DNA from: a virus
Strand: one strand, 5' to 3'
Length of the DNA: 37,439 nt
Virus record (IMG/VR): IMGVR_UViG_3300043399_000280
Coordinates: 1 to 37,439 of that record
Shown piece by piece: positions 1 to 7,134 of this stretch (position 1 is the stretch's first letter; each line of letters starts with the position of its first letter). Position numbers and translations under genes: made by a program. The notes under the pieces were generated by a model that did not search any database, was not told the DNA's origin, and was given only the letters and a program-made list of their open reading frames with translations.

Positions 1-126
1 GTACTCCCACTCACCGGGCAGGTTAGTATCGCACCATTTACACATATCTTGCCATTGTACATCTACATAACTAAGCCATGAGTCATCAGCAACAATATAA
101 GGAAACGCTTCGTTATAACCAGTCAT
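1..126 (-). CDS. Partial small protein, N-terminal 42 codons
   Basis: The gene starts at the ATG at 126 and runs off the left edge, so its C-terminus is missing. The start overlaps the stop of the next gene by four bases (ATGA), the coupling used throughout this cluster. The visible part is rich in Trp and acidic residues and contains a W-x3-C-x-W-C-x2-N-L segment that resembles the central part of the small proteins at 123-392 and 2586-2750. It is therefore probably another member of the same family. Function is unknown. Confidence 0.6.
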   Translation of the reverse strand, partial: MTGYNEAFPYIVADDSWLSYVDVQWQDMCKWCDTNLPGEWEY

Positions 127-392
127 TCGCTCCACCTTAAAGAAAACATCATAGCATCTTGATCGTCTTCAAATTCAATAAAGCATTGATCACAATAACC
201 GGGACTTCTGTACCAAGCGGCCCTGCAGTTTTCTTGACACCATTCGATCGCTGCTGCATCGTGCGATGGGTAGAGTTTAAATGGAATTCCAAGGAATGGA
301 TCTGCTTCTACCACGGGCTCGCCGTAGTAAACTTTATGTATAGGCACACGAGTACTGCGATCACTAAAAGGACGTTTATAAGTAATTGTCAT
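123..392 (-). CDS. Small phage protein, LRW-tail family
   Basis: Unknown 89-residue protein. It has a central W-C-x2-N-C segment and three further cysteines, then a C-terminal segment reading F-I-E-F-E-D-D-Q-D-A-M-M-F-S-L-R-W. The same pattern of aromatic strand, acidic turn, small residue, M/I-F-x-L and R/K-W ends at least three neighbours (389-580, 1923-2108, 2586-2750). I chose the ATG at 392 because it forms an ATGA overlap with the upstream stop; an in-frame ATG two codons earlier (398) is possible. No catalytic motif is visible. The paired cysteines could bind metal, which is a guess. Confidence 0.65.
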   Translation of the reverse strand: MTITYKRPFSDRSTRVPIHKVYYGEPVVEADPFLGIPFKLYPSHDAAAIEWCQENCRAAWYRSPGYCDQCFIEFEDDQDAMMFSLRWSE

Positions 393-580
393 AACCATTT
401 CAACGCAAACATTGTAGCATCTTTGCTATCGTAGAAGTAAATGCCCCATCCACCCAAAGAATAGCCTGCACCTTCTTCTTCCTCTAGCCATTTTTGCATA
501 TCCGCAGTAATACTGTAGGCAGGTTTCAGATCGATATAAAATGTTGGCCGATCTATGGCTAGGGCAGTTTTCTGAATCAT
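389..580 (-). CDS. Small phage protein, LRW-tail family
   Basis: Unknown 63-residue protein. The second half carries a glycine-rich turn and then a tail with IYFYDSKDATMFALKW, the clearest copy of the signature shared by this cluster. The ATG at 580 overlaps the upstream stop as ATGA. A TTG two codons upstream would add residues but is less likely. The acidic stretch before the glycine turn is distinctive. Function unknown. Confidence 0.7.
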   Translation of the reverse strand: MIQKTALAIDRPTFYIDLKPAYSITADMQKWLEEEEGAGYSLGGWGIYFYDSKDATMFALKWL

Positions 581-894
581 GACCAACGCATTACCAAGGC
601 TAGATAAGTGGGCTCGTCCATGTCGACTAGTGGAATGCGGGTTTGCTCACAAATATAGTGATGCCACCGACCTTCTTGCTGTGTAAGCCAAAACCAAATT
701 TCTTTGTCGCGAATTTTAACTGTGTACCAAGGAGCATCGTCTACAGGACCCTGATCAATGAGTTCGAATTTTTGATTCATTTTGATTGTAGCCAGTTCAA
801 GTGCATCTTTAAGATATTGCTGTTGTTCAGCAGTGAACCCAAAAGATTTGCCTGCTTGGTTTGCTGCTTGCAGTATTTGTACAGTTTTGCTCAT
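577..894 (-). CDS. Hypothetical small phage protein
   Basis: Unknown 105-residue protein. The N-terminal half looks helical and Gln/Ala rich; the C-terminal half has alternating aromatic residues (WFWL, WHHYIC) suggesting beta strands, and ends in a loose version of the cluster signature (DEPTYLALVMRW). The start at 894 overlaps the upstream stop as ATGA. A GGTGG Shine-Dalgarno lies just before it, and that run also creates a GTG that could be mistaken for the start. Confidence 0.65.
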   Translation of the reverse strand: MSKTVQILQAANQAGKSFGFTAEQQQYLKDALELATIKMNQKFELIDQGPVDDAPWYTVKIRDKEIWFWLTQQEGRWHHYICEQTRIPLVDMDEPTYLALVMRWS

Positions 895-1115
895 GACCAC
901 CAAGCCTGTGGGCGATCTGGGTTTGCGATTACATCAAGCAAACTACCATATTGATAACGTGTCCAGTCGTCGTGTGTAACATAGTCCTTTTCGTAAGCAC
1001 GACGATAAATCTTACGCATCCACGCTAGTTCACCACCAAGTGTGCGCACAGGACGCCAGGCAAACCACTGCTTCCACGGAGTGAAAAATGGACCTTGTTG
1101 GGTGATAGATGACAC
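891..1115 (-). CDS. Conserved small phage protein (WFAWRPVR type)
   Basis: A basic, Trp-rich 74-residue protein with a W-F-A-W-R-P-V-R-T-L core followed by a W-x-R-x-I-Y-R-R segment. This core is familiar to me from small hypothetical proteins in many phage genomes; its function is not known. The start is a GTG at 1115 that overlaps the upstream TAG as TAGTG, with AAAGGTG upstream as the ribosome site. It is not an obvious member of the LRW-tail family. Confidence 0.7.
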   Translation of the reverse strand: MSSITQQGPFFTPWKQWFAWRPVRTLGGELAWMRKIYRRAYEKDYVTHDDWTRYQYGSLLDVIANPDRPQAWWS

Positions 1116-1627
1116 TACACACCTTTTAATTCGTTGATTTTAGCCTGAATAATTTGTTCTACAAGTTGATTAAAAGTAATATCACGCTCGTGTGCAATAC
1201 GCATAGCAGCATTGATAACGTCATCGTCGAGTTCAACTTCAATTTGTACGCGAGTATCGTAGTCTACACCTTGTACAATTGAAAGTGCTTTGTCTAAGAA
1301 GTCAGCAGCGACTTCCAAGTCAATAAACTTAGCACCATCGCAGGCTTCGTCGGGGTCGATGTCACGTGACTTGGCTTCAGCAACATGCGCATCAATGTAT
1401 GCAGGATTTTGCCAACGATAGTAACGCTCACGAGCATAATCCCATGCTTCGGCTTGATATACTTCTTGCGATTGTGTATCAAATAGTAGGCTAATAGTAT
1501 AGCCATCGGTTTCGCCATTCCAAGAATCTAGTCTGTAAGCATATGGCCCAAAGCACGACCAGCAGTATTCGCTGCCTTCGGTAATGCGATAGTTAACCGA
1601 TTCCATAAAGTCTTTAATAGTAACCAT
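1115..1627 (-). CDS. Protein with C-terminal ribbon-helix-helix-like domain
   Basis: A 170-residue protein in two parts. Residues 1-115 are an acidic, aromatic-rich region of unknown function. Residues 127-165 fit a ribbon-helix-helix pattern: a strand (VQIEVELDDD), a helix (VINAAMRIAHERD), a turn, and a second helix beginning ITFNQLVEQII. Such domains often bind DNA as dimers, but in phages similar tails also sit on non-regulatory proteins. The ATG at 1627 is preceded by AAAAGGACT and begins right after the stop of the upstream gene. A longer reading to 1699 would overlap that gene and is rejected. Confidence 0.7.
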   Translation of the reverse strand: MVTIKDFMESVNYRITEGSEYCWSCFGPYAYRLDSWNGETDGYTISLLFDTQSQEVYQAEAWDYARERYYRWQNPAYIDAHVAEAKSRDIDPDEACDGAKFIDLEVAADFLDKALSIVQGVDYDTRVQIEVELDDDVINAAMRIAHERDITFNQLVEQIIQAKINELKGV

Positions 1628-1629
1628 TT

Positions 1630-1926
1630 TTAGTCCTTTTGATGATTGATTGATAATAATACTAATGTTAGCATACTTTCCCGGCGAAAGTAAATCCAAT
1701 ACGGTGTGGTTTGTCCACTAGCACGTTTGCCAAACTCACCGGCCCAGTTTTCTCTGACCTCCAGACTAGGATAGTATTTCCAGCCCCAGGCTCGTTTGCC
1801 CAAGCAATCTGCTACAACTGCTTCAAAGTTACGTGCTTTGGTATCCCAAAGATCGAACTTTACACCTACTTCGAACCCGTGGGTCTTGTAAATGTTAAAG
1901 TTACCATTTAATTTTACGATTTTCAT
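1630..1926 (-). CDS. Hypothetical small phage protein
   Basis: Unknown 98-residue basic protein. It opens MKIVKLNGNF, similar to the MKLIKLDRR opening of 2311-2589. Both then carry Trp-rich middles and a tail of the form I-Y-F-(R/K)-x2-S-(M/I)-L-T-(L/F)-V, so the two are probably diverged paralogues. I chose the ATG at 1926, which sits five bases after GAGG-type ribosome-site bases; the GTG at 1932 is part of that site. Confidence 0.65.
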   Translation of the reverse strand: MKIVKLNGNFNIYKTHGFEVGVKFDLWDTKARNFEAVVADCLGKRAWGWKYYPSLEVRENWAGEFGKRASGQTTPYWIYFRRESMLTLVLLSINHQKD

Positions 1927-2108
1927 ATCCACCTCAGGATAAACATTACGTAATCTTCACGCCGACGAAAGTGCCAAGTTCCGTACTTATAGGTCCATGC
2001 ACTATTCTTTAACCCGGACTGCCCAAACCGTTGCTGACACCATGTAAACATGTTGTAGAAATTGTTTCGCGGATCCGACTCGGGGTCGAGCTTATAGCGG
2101 AATCTCAT
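1923..2108 (-). CDS. Small phage protein, LRW-tail family
   Basis: Unknown 61-residue protein. It has the family order: a W-C segment in the middle (FTWCQQRFG) and a C-terminal WHFRRREDYVMFILRW. The REDYVMF core is the most common version of this tail that I know from T4-like phages. The ATG at 2108 overlaps the upstream stop as ATGA. Basic overall; no enzyme motif seen. Confidence 0.7.
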   Translation of the reverse strand: MRFRYKLDPESDPRNNFYNMFTWCQQRFGQSGLKNSAWTYKYGTWHFRRREDYVMFILRWI

Positions 2109-2314
2109 GCAGTTTCCTCACATCCTTTTTCGTAGTTCCATTTAACTCGGCTGCCTAACGCAGGCAACACTTTGTCATACTTGTCCTTTTCTGATTTACA
2201 TGACCGGGGCATACCCACGCTGCCTACTACAGCCATGCAATGCTCACAACGATAACCAATTCCGCTACCCTCATCAAAGTAAGCAACACCACCACAAGGT
2301 AATTTCATAGTCAT
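2105..2314 (-). CDS. Small cysteine-containing protein
   Basis: Unknown 69-residue protein. Cysteines occur singly near residue 6, as a C-x2-C pair (CEHC) near residues 23-26, and again at CKSE and CEET. The pair and a third cysteine could make a small zinc ribbon or knuckle, but spacing does not match a named family. The ATG at 2314 overlaps the upstream stop as ATGA; a second in-frame ATG follows two codons later. Confidence 0.6.
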   Translation of the reverse strand: MTMKLPCGGVAYFDEGSGIGYRCEHCMAVVGSVGMPRSCKSEKDKYDKVLPALGSRVKWNYEKGCEETA

Positions 2315-2589
2315 GATATTTTCAACTCCACAAAGGTTAGTATGCTGGGATCTTTAAAGTAGATTCTGCGGCGATGCCGATCGTAACGCCAGTGTTCATT
2401 CCATTTAAGAGACTCACGCCAATTTGCAGCATGATCGTACCAGTGTTCGTCACCGTATATTTCACTAAAGGCTTGTACATACGGAGCAAATTTGCGGTGA
2501 CGAACATGGCATTCTTGCTGAGTAAATTGCAAGGCATGAGTCCAAGTGCGGTGGCCGTGATGTCTGCGGTCTAGTTTAATTAATTTCAT
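2311..2589 (-). CDS. Hypothetical small phage protein
   Basis: Unknown 92-residue protein rich in His, Trp and Arg (RRHHGHRTWTH near the N-terminus). It resembles 1630-1926 at both ends and ends IYFKDPSILTFVELK, a weak form of the cluster tail. The ATG at 2589 lies after a GAGGTGG ribosome site and overlaps the stop of the newly recognised gene at 2586-2750. The GTG at 2595 belongs to the ribosome site. Confidence 0.65.
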   Translation of the reverse strand: MKLIKLDRRHHGHRTWTHALQFTQQECHVRHRKFAPYVQAFSEIYGDEHWYDHAANWRESLKWNEHWRYDRHRRRIYFKDPSILTFVELKIS

Positions 2590-2750
2590 GCCCACCTCAA
2601 CAAAAATATAACGTAGTCCTCATCACAGCAAAAGTAAAAAGTGTCGCGGCAGTTGGTATGCCAGCGAGGCGACAAGTTAGCACCACACCATTCAATCAGT
2701 TCTGTCCAAGTGGCTACACCGTTGTATTGCCAAGCGTGTGCTGTTTTCAC
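2586..2750 (-). CDS. 54-residue LRW-tail protein
   Basis: A short gene read from a GTG at 2750. The product has W-x6-EWCGANLSPRW in the middle and ends FYFCCDEDYVIFLLRWA, a clear copy of the tail shared by this cluster. Its TGA overlaps the ATG of 2311-2589 as ATGA, which supports that the frame is real. No strong ribosome site precedes the GTG, but the upstream gene stops only eight bases before it, so translation may be coupled. The middle also resembles the partial gene at 1-126. Confidence 0.6.
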   Translation of the reverse strand: MKTAHAWQYNGVATWTELIEWCGANLSPRWHTNCRDTFYFCCDEDYVIFLLRWA

Positions 2751-2757
2751 TGGTTTG

Positions 2758-2943
2758 TTAGTGTATAGTAGGGTTAGTGGTTCCGCTGAATGTTTGTGCG
2801 GGGTTATGTTGGTATGCTGTTTCTATAGCAGCATCAAATACAATTTTGTCGCAGCGACGAACAAGTTCGTCGAGTTCAGCATCAGTAAGCAATCTAGGAC
2901 TTGCTGTGCCTTGCAATACTGCTTCCATTAGATCTTCACGCAT
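2758..2943 (-). CDS. Hypothetical helical small protein
   Basis: Unknown 61-residue protein predicted mostly helical: MREDLMEAVLQG, then TDAELDELVRRCDKIVFDAA. Two ATGs lie in tandem (2946 and 2943); the second is better spaced from the AAGGAG ribosome site and is used here. Small proteins with this LLTDAELDEL pattern occur in other phages without known function. Confidence 0.6.
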   Translation of the reverse strand: MREDLMEAVLQGTASPRLLTDAELDELVRRCDKIVFDAAIETAYQHNPAQTFSGTTNPTIH

Positions 2944-2953
2944 CATACTCTCC

Positions 2954-3103
2954 TTAGGGGCCTACGCGATCTACCCAATCAAATGCAACTTCTCCTTGAG
3001 GATCAAGTATAGTCCATTCAACCACAAGGTTTTTACTAGCCAGCAAAGCCTCGTCCAATGTTTTAAACGGAAATACCATGCCATCAAAGAGAAGTTTGTA
3101 CAT
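2954..3103 (-). CDS. 49-residue hypothetical protein
   Basis: A short gene starting at the ATG at 3103 behind an AAGGAA ribosome site. The sequence opens MYKLLFDGMVFPFKTLDEAL and continues with VVEWTILDPQGEVAFDW, a plausible compact alpha-beta protein. It fills the gap between 2758-2943 and 3113-3283 exactly as expected for this packed cluster. Function unknown. Confidence 0.6.
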   Translation of the reverse strand: MYKLLFDGMVFPFKTLDEALLASKNLVVEWTILDPQGEVAFDWVDRVGP

Positions 3104-3112
3104 TTGAATTCC

Positions 3113-3283
3113 TTAGATACGCTTGCCAGGTTGAACTTTGATACTAGTAACGTTGTCGTGTGTTTCCAAATGCTCTTTTACACTTTCTAACGCACCGGTG
3201 GTCATTGTGTCTAGAGGAATGCTCTTAGGATCAAGTCCTTGCTCGGTCATTAGTGTTGCTACTTCTGCTTTAATATCAGCCAT
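3113..3283 (-). CDS. Hypothetical small protein
   Basis: A 56-residue protein beginning MADIKAEVATLMTEQG, with two likely helices and a short basic C-terminus. The ATG at 3283 has AAGGAA upstream; a longer reading to 3319 would run into the preceding gene and lacks a ribosome site. No recognisable domain. Confidence 0.6.
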   Translation of the reverse strand: MADIKAEVATLMTEQGLDPKSIPLDTMTTGALESVKEHLETHDNVTSIKVQPGKRI

Positions 3284-3293
3284 TTTATTTTCC

Positions 3294-3749
3294 TTAAAAG
3301 TTAAGTTGTAAGCGACCATCGTGGATGTCTAGCAAAACATCATACATGGTTAACTCTAGGCGAGCAGTATAACCACGGCGTTGCGCCCAGGTGCCCCAGT
3401 CACGCCAGGCAGTATGATGGGTAATGCGCTTACCAGTTTGGCGGCTGGTGATTTGCCATTCGCGATGATATCGCATTTCAAATGCATACCAACGACCTTG
3501 ATATTCGATTTTAAAACGGCGGCACAAGTTAGTGCGGCTTTCGGCGTCACCACGAATATGCTGTGGTTTGTAACCCAAGGCAATATCACGCATGTGTTCT
3601 GCTTGTTCCTTTTTCTTTGAGCGTTCGATATATCCACCAATGCTGATCAAATCCTTGCCTGAAACACCCAGTAGGCTGATATAGCCCATGAGTTGGCAGA
3701 TTTGTTCCTGCTTTGATTTAGGGAAACGCTTTAAGAATTGCATGTCCAT
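3294..3749 (-). CDS. Hypothetical basic protein, first gene of the left cluster
   Basis: A basic 151-residue protein. The first half is helical and Lys-rich (ERSKKKEQAEHM). The second half has many Arg and Trp residues (RWYAFEMRYHREWQI, then WRDWGTWAQRRGY) and ends in a likely strand. The Arg/Trp content is compatible with nucleic-acid binding, but no family is recognised. It is the first gene behind the promoter at 3802-3830, so it should be among the earliest transcribed of this cluster. Start is the ATG at 3749; a second in-frame ATG follows two codons later. Confidence 0.65.
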   Translation of the reverse strand: MDMQFLKRFPKSKQEQICQLMGYISLLGVSGKDLISIGGYIERSKKKEQAEHMRDIALGYKPQHIRGDAESRTNLCRRFKIEYQGRWYAFEMRYHREWQITSRQTGKRITHHTAWRDWGTWAQRRGYTARLELTMYDVLLDIHDGRLQLNF

Positions 3750-3801
3750 TTTGGTCTCTTAGACTATTATTTAAGGTTAGATTCCTATTTAGAATACATA
3801 C

Positions 3802-3830
3802 ATTATACAAAAAACACAATTTCTAGTCAA
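3802..3830 (-). promoter_or_regulatory. Sigma70-like promoter for the left cluster
   Basis: On the minus strand there is a -35 TTGACT at 3825-3830 and a perfect -10 TATAAT at 3802-3807, separated by exactly 17 bases with a run of six T. It points left into 3294-3749 and the small genes beyond. Early T4-type promoters are sigma70-like, so early expression of this cluster is likely. Confidence 0.75.
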
Positions 3831-3834
3831 CCTA

Positions 3835-4809
3835 ATGTCAACCCATGTAGTTACTAACTTTAACAAAACCCTGCACTATATGTTAAAAGGCGCAGGTTTA
3901 GATTGCTTTATTATGCCCTGTGCATTACAGCGTCCTATAATAGAAAGTCGTTGGACAATAACATTACCGGATAATATCGATCAATTGCCCTGGAATAAAC
4001 CTAATTTTAGATTGGTTGTTCATGCACAAGATTTTGTTCATTTTCACGGTGATTTATGTGTTGAATTATATTGGTTAGAAGAAAATTTAAAACCAGAATA
4101 TTTGCCTAAGGTTATATTCGTACATTGGGACCATGATTTAAATTCAATATATTCGGGACCAATTAAATGTGTAGAATTTGCCAGTCATAGTTTTGAAATA
4201 GCACACGGATTAAAAGAACAATACAGCAATTGGCAGCATGTTATTAATAAGAATTATTTTTATAATTGGCTATGTTTAAATGGACGACCTCGCGAGCATC
4301 GCAATCAAGTCTACGATTTATTAAAAGACACACCCAAAGGATTACTTACGCATAACATACACAGTCCTTTACCTTGGCATCCCTACGATAATTATAACTT
4401 CGATAACATAGATAACTTTGTTAGATTGCTGCCTGCTTATCAAAATTGTCGTGTAAGCGTAGTAACTGAAAGTTTATATCAAGATGTCGGCGGGATTATC
4501 ACAGAAAAAACACTATTTGCCATTGCAGCACAACATCCGTTTATGTGTATAGGGCACCGCGGAATCCATCAACAAATTCGTGACCGTGGATTTCGCACGT
4601 TTGAAAACTTATTTGACTTGAGCTACGACTCGGAATCCAATGGCACACGATTGAATTCGGCCATTGAACGTAATTTAAGTGTGTTAACCGGTAACATTGA
4701 CGTTGATGCTGTACATGAGCAAACTCAACATAACTTTGATTGGTTAATGACTGGCTATGCAGACAGCCTACGTGAACGTGCGCAGCAACAACTATTGGCC
4801 ACGCTCTAA
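3835..4809 (+). CDS. TEKT-motif glycosyltransferase-like protein
   Basis: A 324-residue protein and the only plus-strand gene in the window. Near residue 222 it has the block GGIITEKTLFAIAAQHPF, followed by G-H-R-G and L/I-R-x-RGFRTF, then F-D-x-SYD. Such a TEK motif followed by a small-residue helix and a new loop is typical of GT-B fold enzymes such as fucosyltransferase-like and exostosin-like proteins. The same block occurs in 34896-35996. The nucleotide-sugar donor is unknown. No good ribosome site precedes the ATG. The stop overlaps the convergent gene at 4792-5166 by 18 bases. The reading looks AT-rich compared with core genes. Confidence 0.65.
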   Translation: MSTHVVTNFNKTLHYMLKGAGLDCFIMPCALQRPIIESRWTITLPDNIDQLPWNKPNFRLVVHAQDFVHFHGDLCVELYWLEENLKPEYLPKVIFVHWDHDLNSIYSGPIKCVEFASHSFEIAHGLKEQYSNWQHVINKNYFYNWLCLNGRPREHRNQVYDLLKDTPKGLLTHNIHSPLPWHPYDNYNFDNIDNFVRLLPAYQNCRVSVVTESLYQDVGGIITEKTLFAIAAQHPFMCIGHRGIHQQIRDRGFRTFENLFDLSYDSESNGTRLNSAIERNLSVLTGNIDVDAVHEQTQHNFDWLMTGYADSLRERAQQQLLATL

Positions 4810-5166
4810 CCAACTGCGAATATCGCCATATAAACTAGCCATCATTGCTTCGCGACTCGAAAAGAACACCACTTTGGGTGCGCCAGCCTTTTTAACAGAA
4901 ATGTAGTAAGGTGCCGACAATTGACGATCCAATTGTAATATAGTTCGTTTGGTTATGTGTGCGGGATTAATATCAACTTCGTACCCGGTCATTTTTAATA
5001 TTTTAGTTAATATATTATAACCGTTTAGAGTTAAACGCAGGCCGCCGTCGTTGCGTATATTCATCCAGAAATACATTATAGCATCGTCGAGATCTTTAAA
5101 TCCTAGACGAATTTCCTCGGGCAGTTGCTCGAGTATGGCTTCGGTAATTTCTGTTTTATTTCGCAT
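4792..5166 (-). CDS. Conserved phage protein
   Basis: A 124-residue protein of unknown function. It has an acidic helical N-terminus, a central R-N-D-G-G-L-R-L-T segment, and a C-terminal VVFFSSREAMMASLYGD-x2-SWL block. I recognise this layout as a conserved hypothetical in T4-like marine phages. Its 3' end overlaps the plus-strand gene; its 5' end overlaps 5156-5452 by 11 bases. Confidence 0.7.
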   Translation of the reverse strand: MRNKTEITEAILEQLPEEIRLGFKDLDDAIMYFWMNIRNDGGLRLTLNGYNILTKILKMTGYEVDINPAHITKRTILQLDRQLSAPYYISVKKAGAPKVVFFSSREAMMASLYGDIRSWLERGQ

Positions 5167-5452
5167 CGGGGTATATCTTTTCCCCGGCTTTTAATAGTAC
5201 AACCGAGAATTTGTCGGTTTTAAATTGGACGTTAAGTTTTCTACATAGGTTAATTGCGTGACCCTTGTTGCTAAACGATACTTTTTTATACTTAGGACCA
5301 GGATACTGCACTAGATAATTACTGGTCTTTAGGTTAATAGGTTGGTCATCAAAGTACACAGCCCAAATGCCTTCGGACTGTAGCACTTGCTCAGTTTTGT
5401 AAGTAGTCTTGTTAGTTAGTTCAACTAACACTTGTGGTTTAGGTCGGCTCAT
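5156..5452 (-). CDS. Hypothetical phage protein
   Basis: A basic 98-residue protein with alternating strand-like segments (VLVELTNKTTYKTEQVL, WAVYFDD, YLVQYPGPKYKKVSF) and one helix near AINLCRKLN. No domain recognised. The start codon follows a perfect hairpin at 5453-5472 with no spacer, so its translation may be structure controlled. Confidence 0.65.
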   Translation of the reverse strand: MSRPKPQVLVELTNKTTYKTEQVLQSEGIWAVYFDDQPINLKTSNYLVQYPGPKYKKVSFSNKGHAINLCRKLNVQFKTDKFSVVLLKAGEKIYPDAK

Positions 5453-5472
5453 AATAATCTCTCAAGATTATT
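5453..5472 (-). promoter_or_regulatory. Hairpin abutting a start codon
   Basis: On the minus strand AATAATCT is followed by the loop TGAG and then AGATTATT, an 8-bp perfect stem. The next three bases are the ATG of 5156-5452. The only purine-rich ribosome-site candidate (TGAGAG) lies in the loop and stem. Confidence 0.45.
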
Positions 5473-5492
5473 TATGCCATAATATACCTAGA

Positions 5493-5696
5493 TTAAAATG
5501 AGCTGCCAGCGATATCGACATGAATAATCTCGTTGAGCGGTGCTGTACGACGCAGTTCTTCGAGATCTAACAACAACGTGGTTAATTCTGAGCGCAGTCG
5601 GCGAGCGTCTTGAATAGAACAATTAAAGTCTTTTTGACCACGTGCTTCTAAGTGTTCAAGACGCTCGATGAACTTACGAATGTATAAATTACTCAT
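5493..5696 (-). CDS. Conserved helical phage protein
   Basis: A 67-residue helical protein with N-terminal YIRKFIERLEHLEARG, then DARRLRSELTTLLLDLEELR, which looks like a short coiled coil. I know similar proteins as conserved unknowns in T4-like phages. The ATG at 5696 sits in the final codons of 5689-6135; a longer reading to 5738 would overlap that gene more and lacks a ribosome site. Confidence 0.65.
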   Translation of the reverse strand: MSNLYIRKFIERLEHLEARGQKDFNCSIQDARRLRSELTTLLLDLEELRRTAPLNEIIHVDIAGSSF

Positions 5697-6135
5697 ACTT
5701 AAAGCCTTCTGCAGAGTGTGCAGGGCCGCGATATTCATAACGTTGTAGTAAAATTAACTTAGGGCAGTTCATGGTAACCCATTGCCCGTCTAGGCAAATT
5801 TGATACCAACCAGCGCAGTACCATGACTTAGACTTGCGCTTGGTAGTGTACATTGGTAGTCTACGTTGTACATCGTAAACTGCATTAAATGGCTGCGAAT
5901 CCGTGGCAAAACCATTGACTTGCCAAGTAGCGTCGACTTTCTTTTTCTCTGGTGCTTCTTCAAAACGAATATTGGTCTTATTAGCCAGTGTTTTAATTGT
6001 TTTAAATTCAGCACTATCGTTTTTAATTGTTACGCGAAATCCATTGGCACTGGACTCTACTGTACCAACCTTTTGGTCGCCGTCTTTGAGAATCCAATAC
6101 TTGTTTGCTACCACTGGTTTTGCTAGAATTGTCAT
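5689..6135 (-). CDS. Conserved phage protein
   Basis: A 148-residue protein in two parts. Residues 1-60 contain YWILKDGDQKVGTVE and a GFRVTIKND strand pair. Residues 85-145 contain LPMYTTKRKSKSWYCAGWY and CPKLILLQRYEYRGP, a block I recognise from many marine T4-like phages. It is unnamed. GGAG upstream of the ATG supports the start at 6135. Confidence 0.75.
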   Translation of the reverse strand: MTILAKPVVANKYWILKDGDQKVGTVESSANGFRVTIKNDSAEFKTIKTLANKTNIRFEEAPEKKKVDATWQVNGFATDSQPFNAVYDVQRRLPMYTTKRKSKSWYCAGWYQICLDGQWVTMNCPKLILLQRYEYRGPAHSAEGFKYE

Positions 6136-7134
6136 TTATCTTACTCCTTCTGGTACAGTTACCATGCGATCAAATATATCAATATTATGTATATTTTTAA
6201 GTTCATCTTTGACCCAATCGGGCAACAACTCAATATCTTCTTTGGATACTGGGACTTGCTCGGGCCATGCTTGTCCTCGTATGTCGTTGTATATTGTAGT
6301 TAGTCTATAACCACTGTGAATATTATACTGCATCATAGTACCGGGGGTACTTTGTTTTGGATACGGCAGTTTTAAATAATTGCTATTTGACCAGCTTAGA
6401 AGCTTATCAAAATAATCTTGCTCGTCTATGTTGTAATCAGTGATTATGCTTTTGTTATATGCAGATTGCAACAGCAAATACTCGGGATATTTGTTTAGAT
6501 GTGTTGAGCTAGCAACATTACATAGTGCACTGAGCAGTAAAAATTCATAATCGTTTTTTAGTAAATTCATCCAATAATCGTAGTACTCAGGGCAAGTAAT
6601 CCAAATACTAGAATCTCCAACTAAAACAAACTTTATTTTGTCGTTGTATTCAAGTTCTTTTACTGCGTCGGTTACTGTGGGCCATTTGTTGTTGCCATAG
6701 TCGTCTTGACATATAATGCCATTGACTGCTAAATGATTTAAGCAAAACTCCAAATCGGACTTTGTAATTTCGTAGTCTTTGCCCCCATCAATATGACAAT
6801 ATGCTAGTGCACTGATATTAGTGCGTTGGTGCAAATTTCTACTGTCGTCAAGGATTGTTGTTAATTTAGAATTGGGCCAATGTTCGTTGGCTGTGTAAAT
6901 GGCAGAACGCTCAATTGATTGATCTACTATATAAAATGTTTTTTGTGTTAGCTCGGACAGTTCTGTTAGTGCATAAGTGCTGCCGCCAACACCTATTTCC
7001 AATAGATCTCCTGCTTGCTGTGCAGCTAGATAACCTAGGTAATAGAATAAAAGGGTGTCAGAGTATGACTTTGTTGAGCAAGAAATTTTTTCTTGGCAAA
7101 CTAAATTTAGAAATTTAGCACGATCAACTATCAT
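6136..7134 (-). CDS. Class I SAM methyltransferase-like protein
   Basis: A 332-residue protein. Residues 43-55 (DLLEIGVGGSTYA) form the glycine-rich SAM loop; residues 111-119 (AYCHIDGGK) and 140-146 (ICQDDYG) match the motifs of Methyltransf_24-type small-molecule and sugar methyltransferases, in which HIDG and DDY help bind metal and SAM. The rest, from about residue 170, is an aromatic-rich extension of unknown role. It sits between the RNase H-type nuclease and small conserved genes and looks AT-rich. The substrate is unknown; sugar modification is a guess from the many glycan genes nearby. Confidence 0.75.
   Translation of the reverse strand: MIVDRAKFLNLVCQEKISCSTKSYSDTLLFYYLGYLAAQQAGDLLEIGVGGSTYALTELSELTQKTFYIVDQSIERSAIYTANEHWPNSKLTTILDDSRNLHQRTNISALAYCHIDGGKDYEITKSDLEFCLNHLAVNGIICQDDYGNNKWPTVTDAVKELEYNDKIKFVLVGDSSIWITCPEYYDYWMNLLKNDYEFLLLSALCNVASSTHLNKYPEYLLLQSAYNKSIITDYNIDEQDYFDKLLSWSNSNYLKLPYPKQSTPGTMMQYNIHSGYRLTTIYNDIRGQAWPEQVPVSKEDIELLPDWVKDELKNIHNIDIFDRMVTVPEGVR

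Noticed and set aside
2777-3190. A 137-codon open frame on the plus strand
   Set aside because: It lies antisense to three coupled minus-strand genes, has no ribosome site and shows no protein-like pattern.
4541-4813. A 90-codon minus-strand open frame
   Set aside because: It lies inside the plus-strand gene and its translation has no coherent pattern.
5469-5476. CATAAATA as a T4-like late promoter on the minus strand
   Set aside because: It differs from TATAAATA at the first base, lies in an AT-rich stretch and overlaps a hairpin; one weak match is not enough.
5903-6310. A 135-codon plus-strand open frame with hydrophobic segments
   Set aside because: It is antisense to two well-supported genes; the hydrophobicity follows from the opposite strand's codons.
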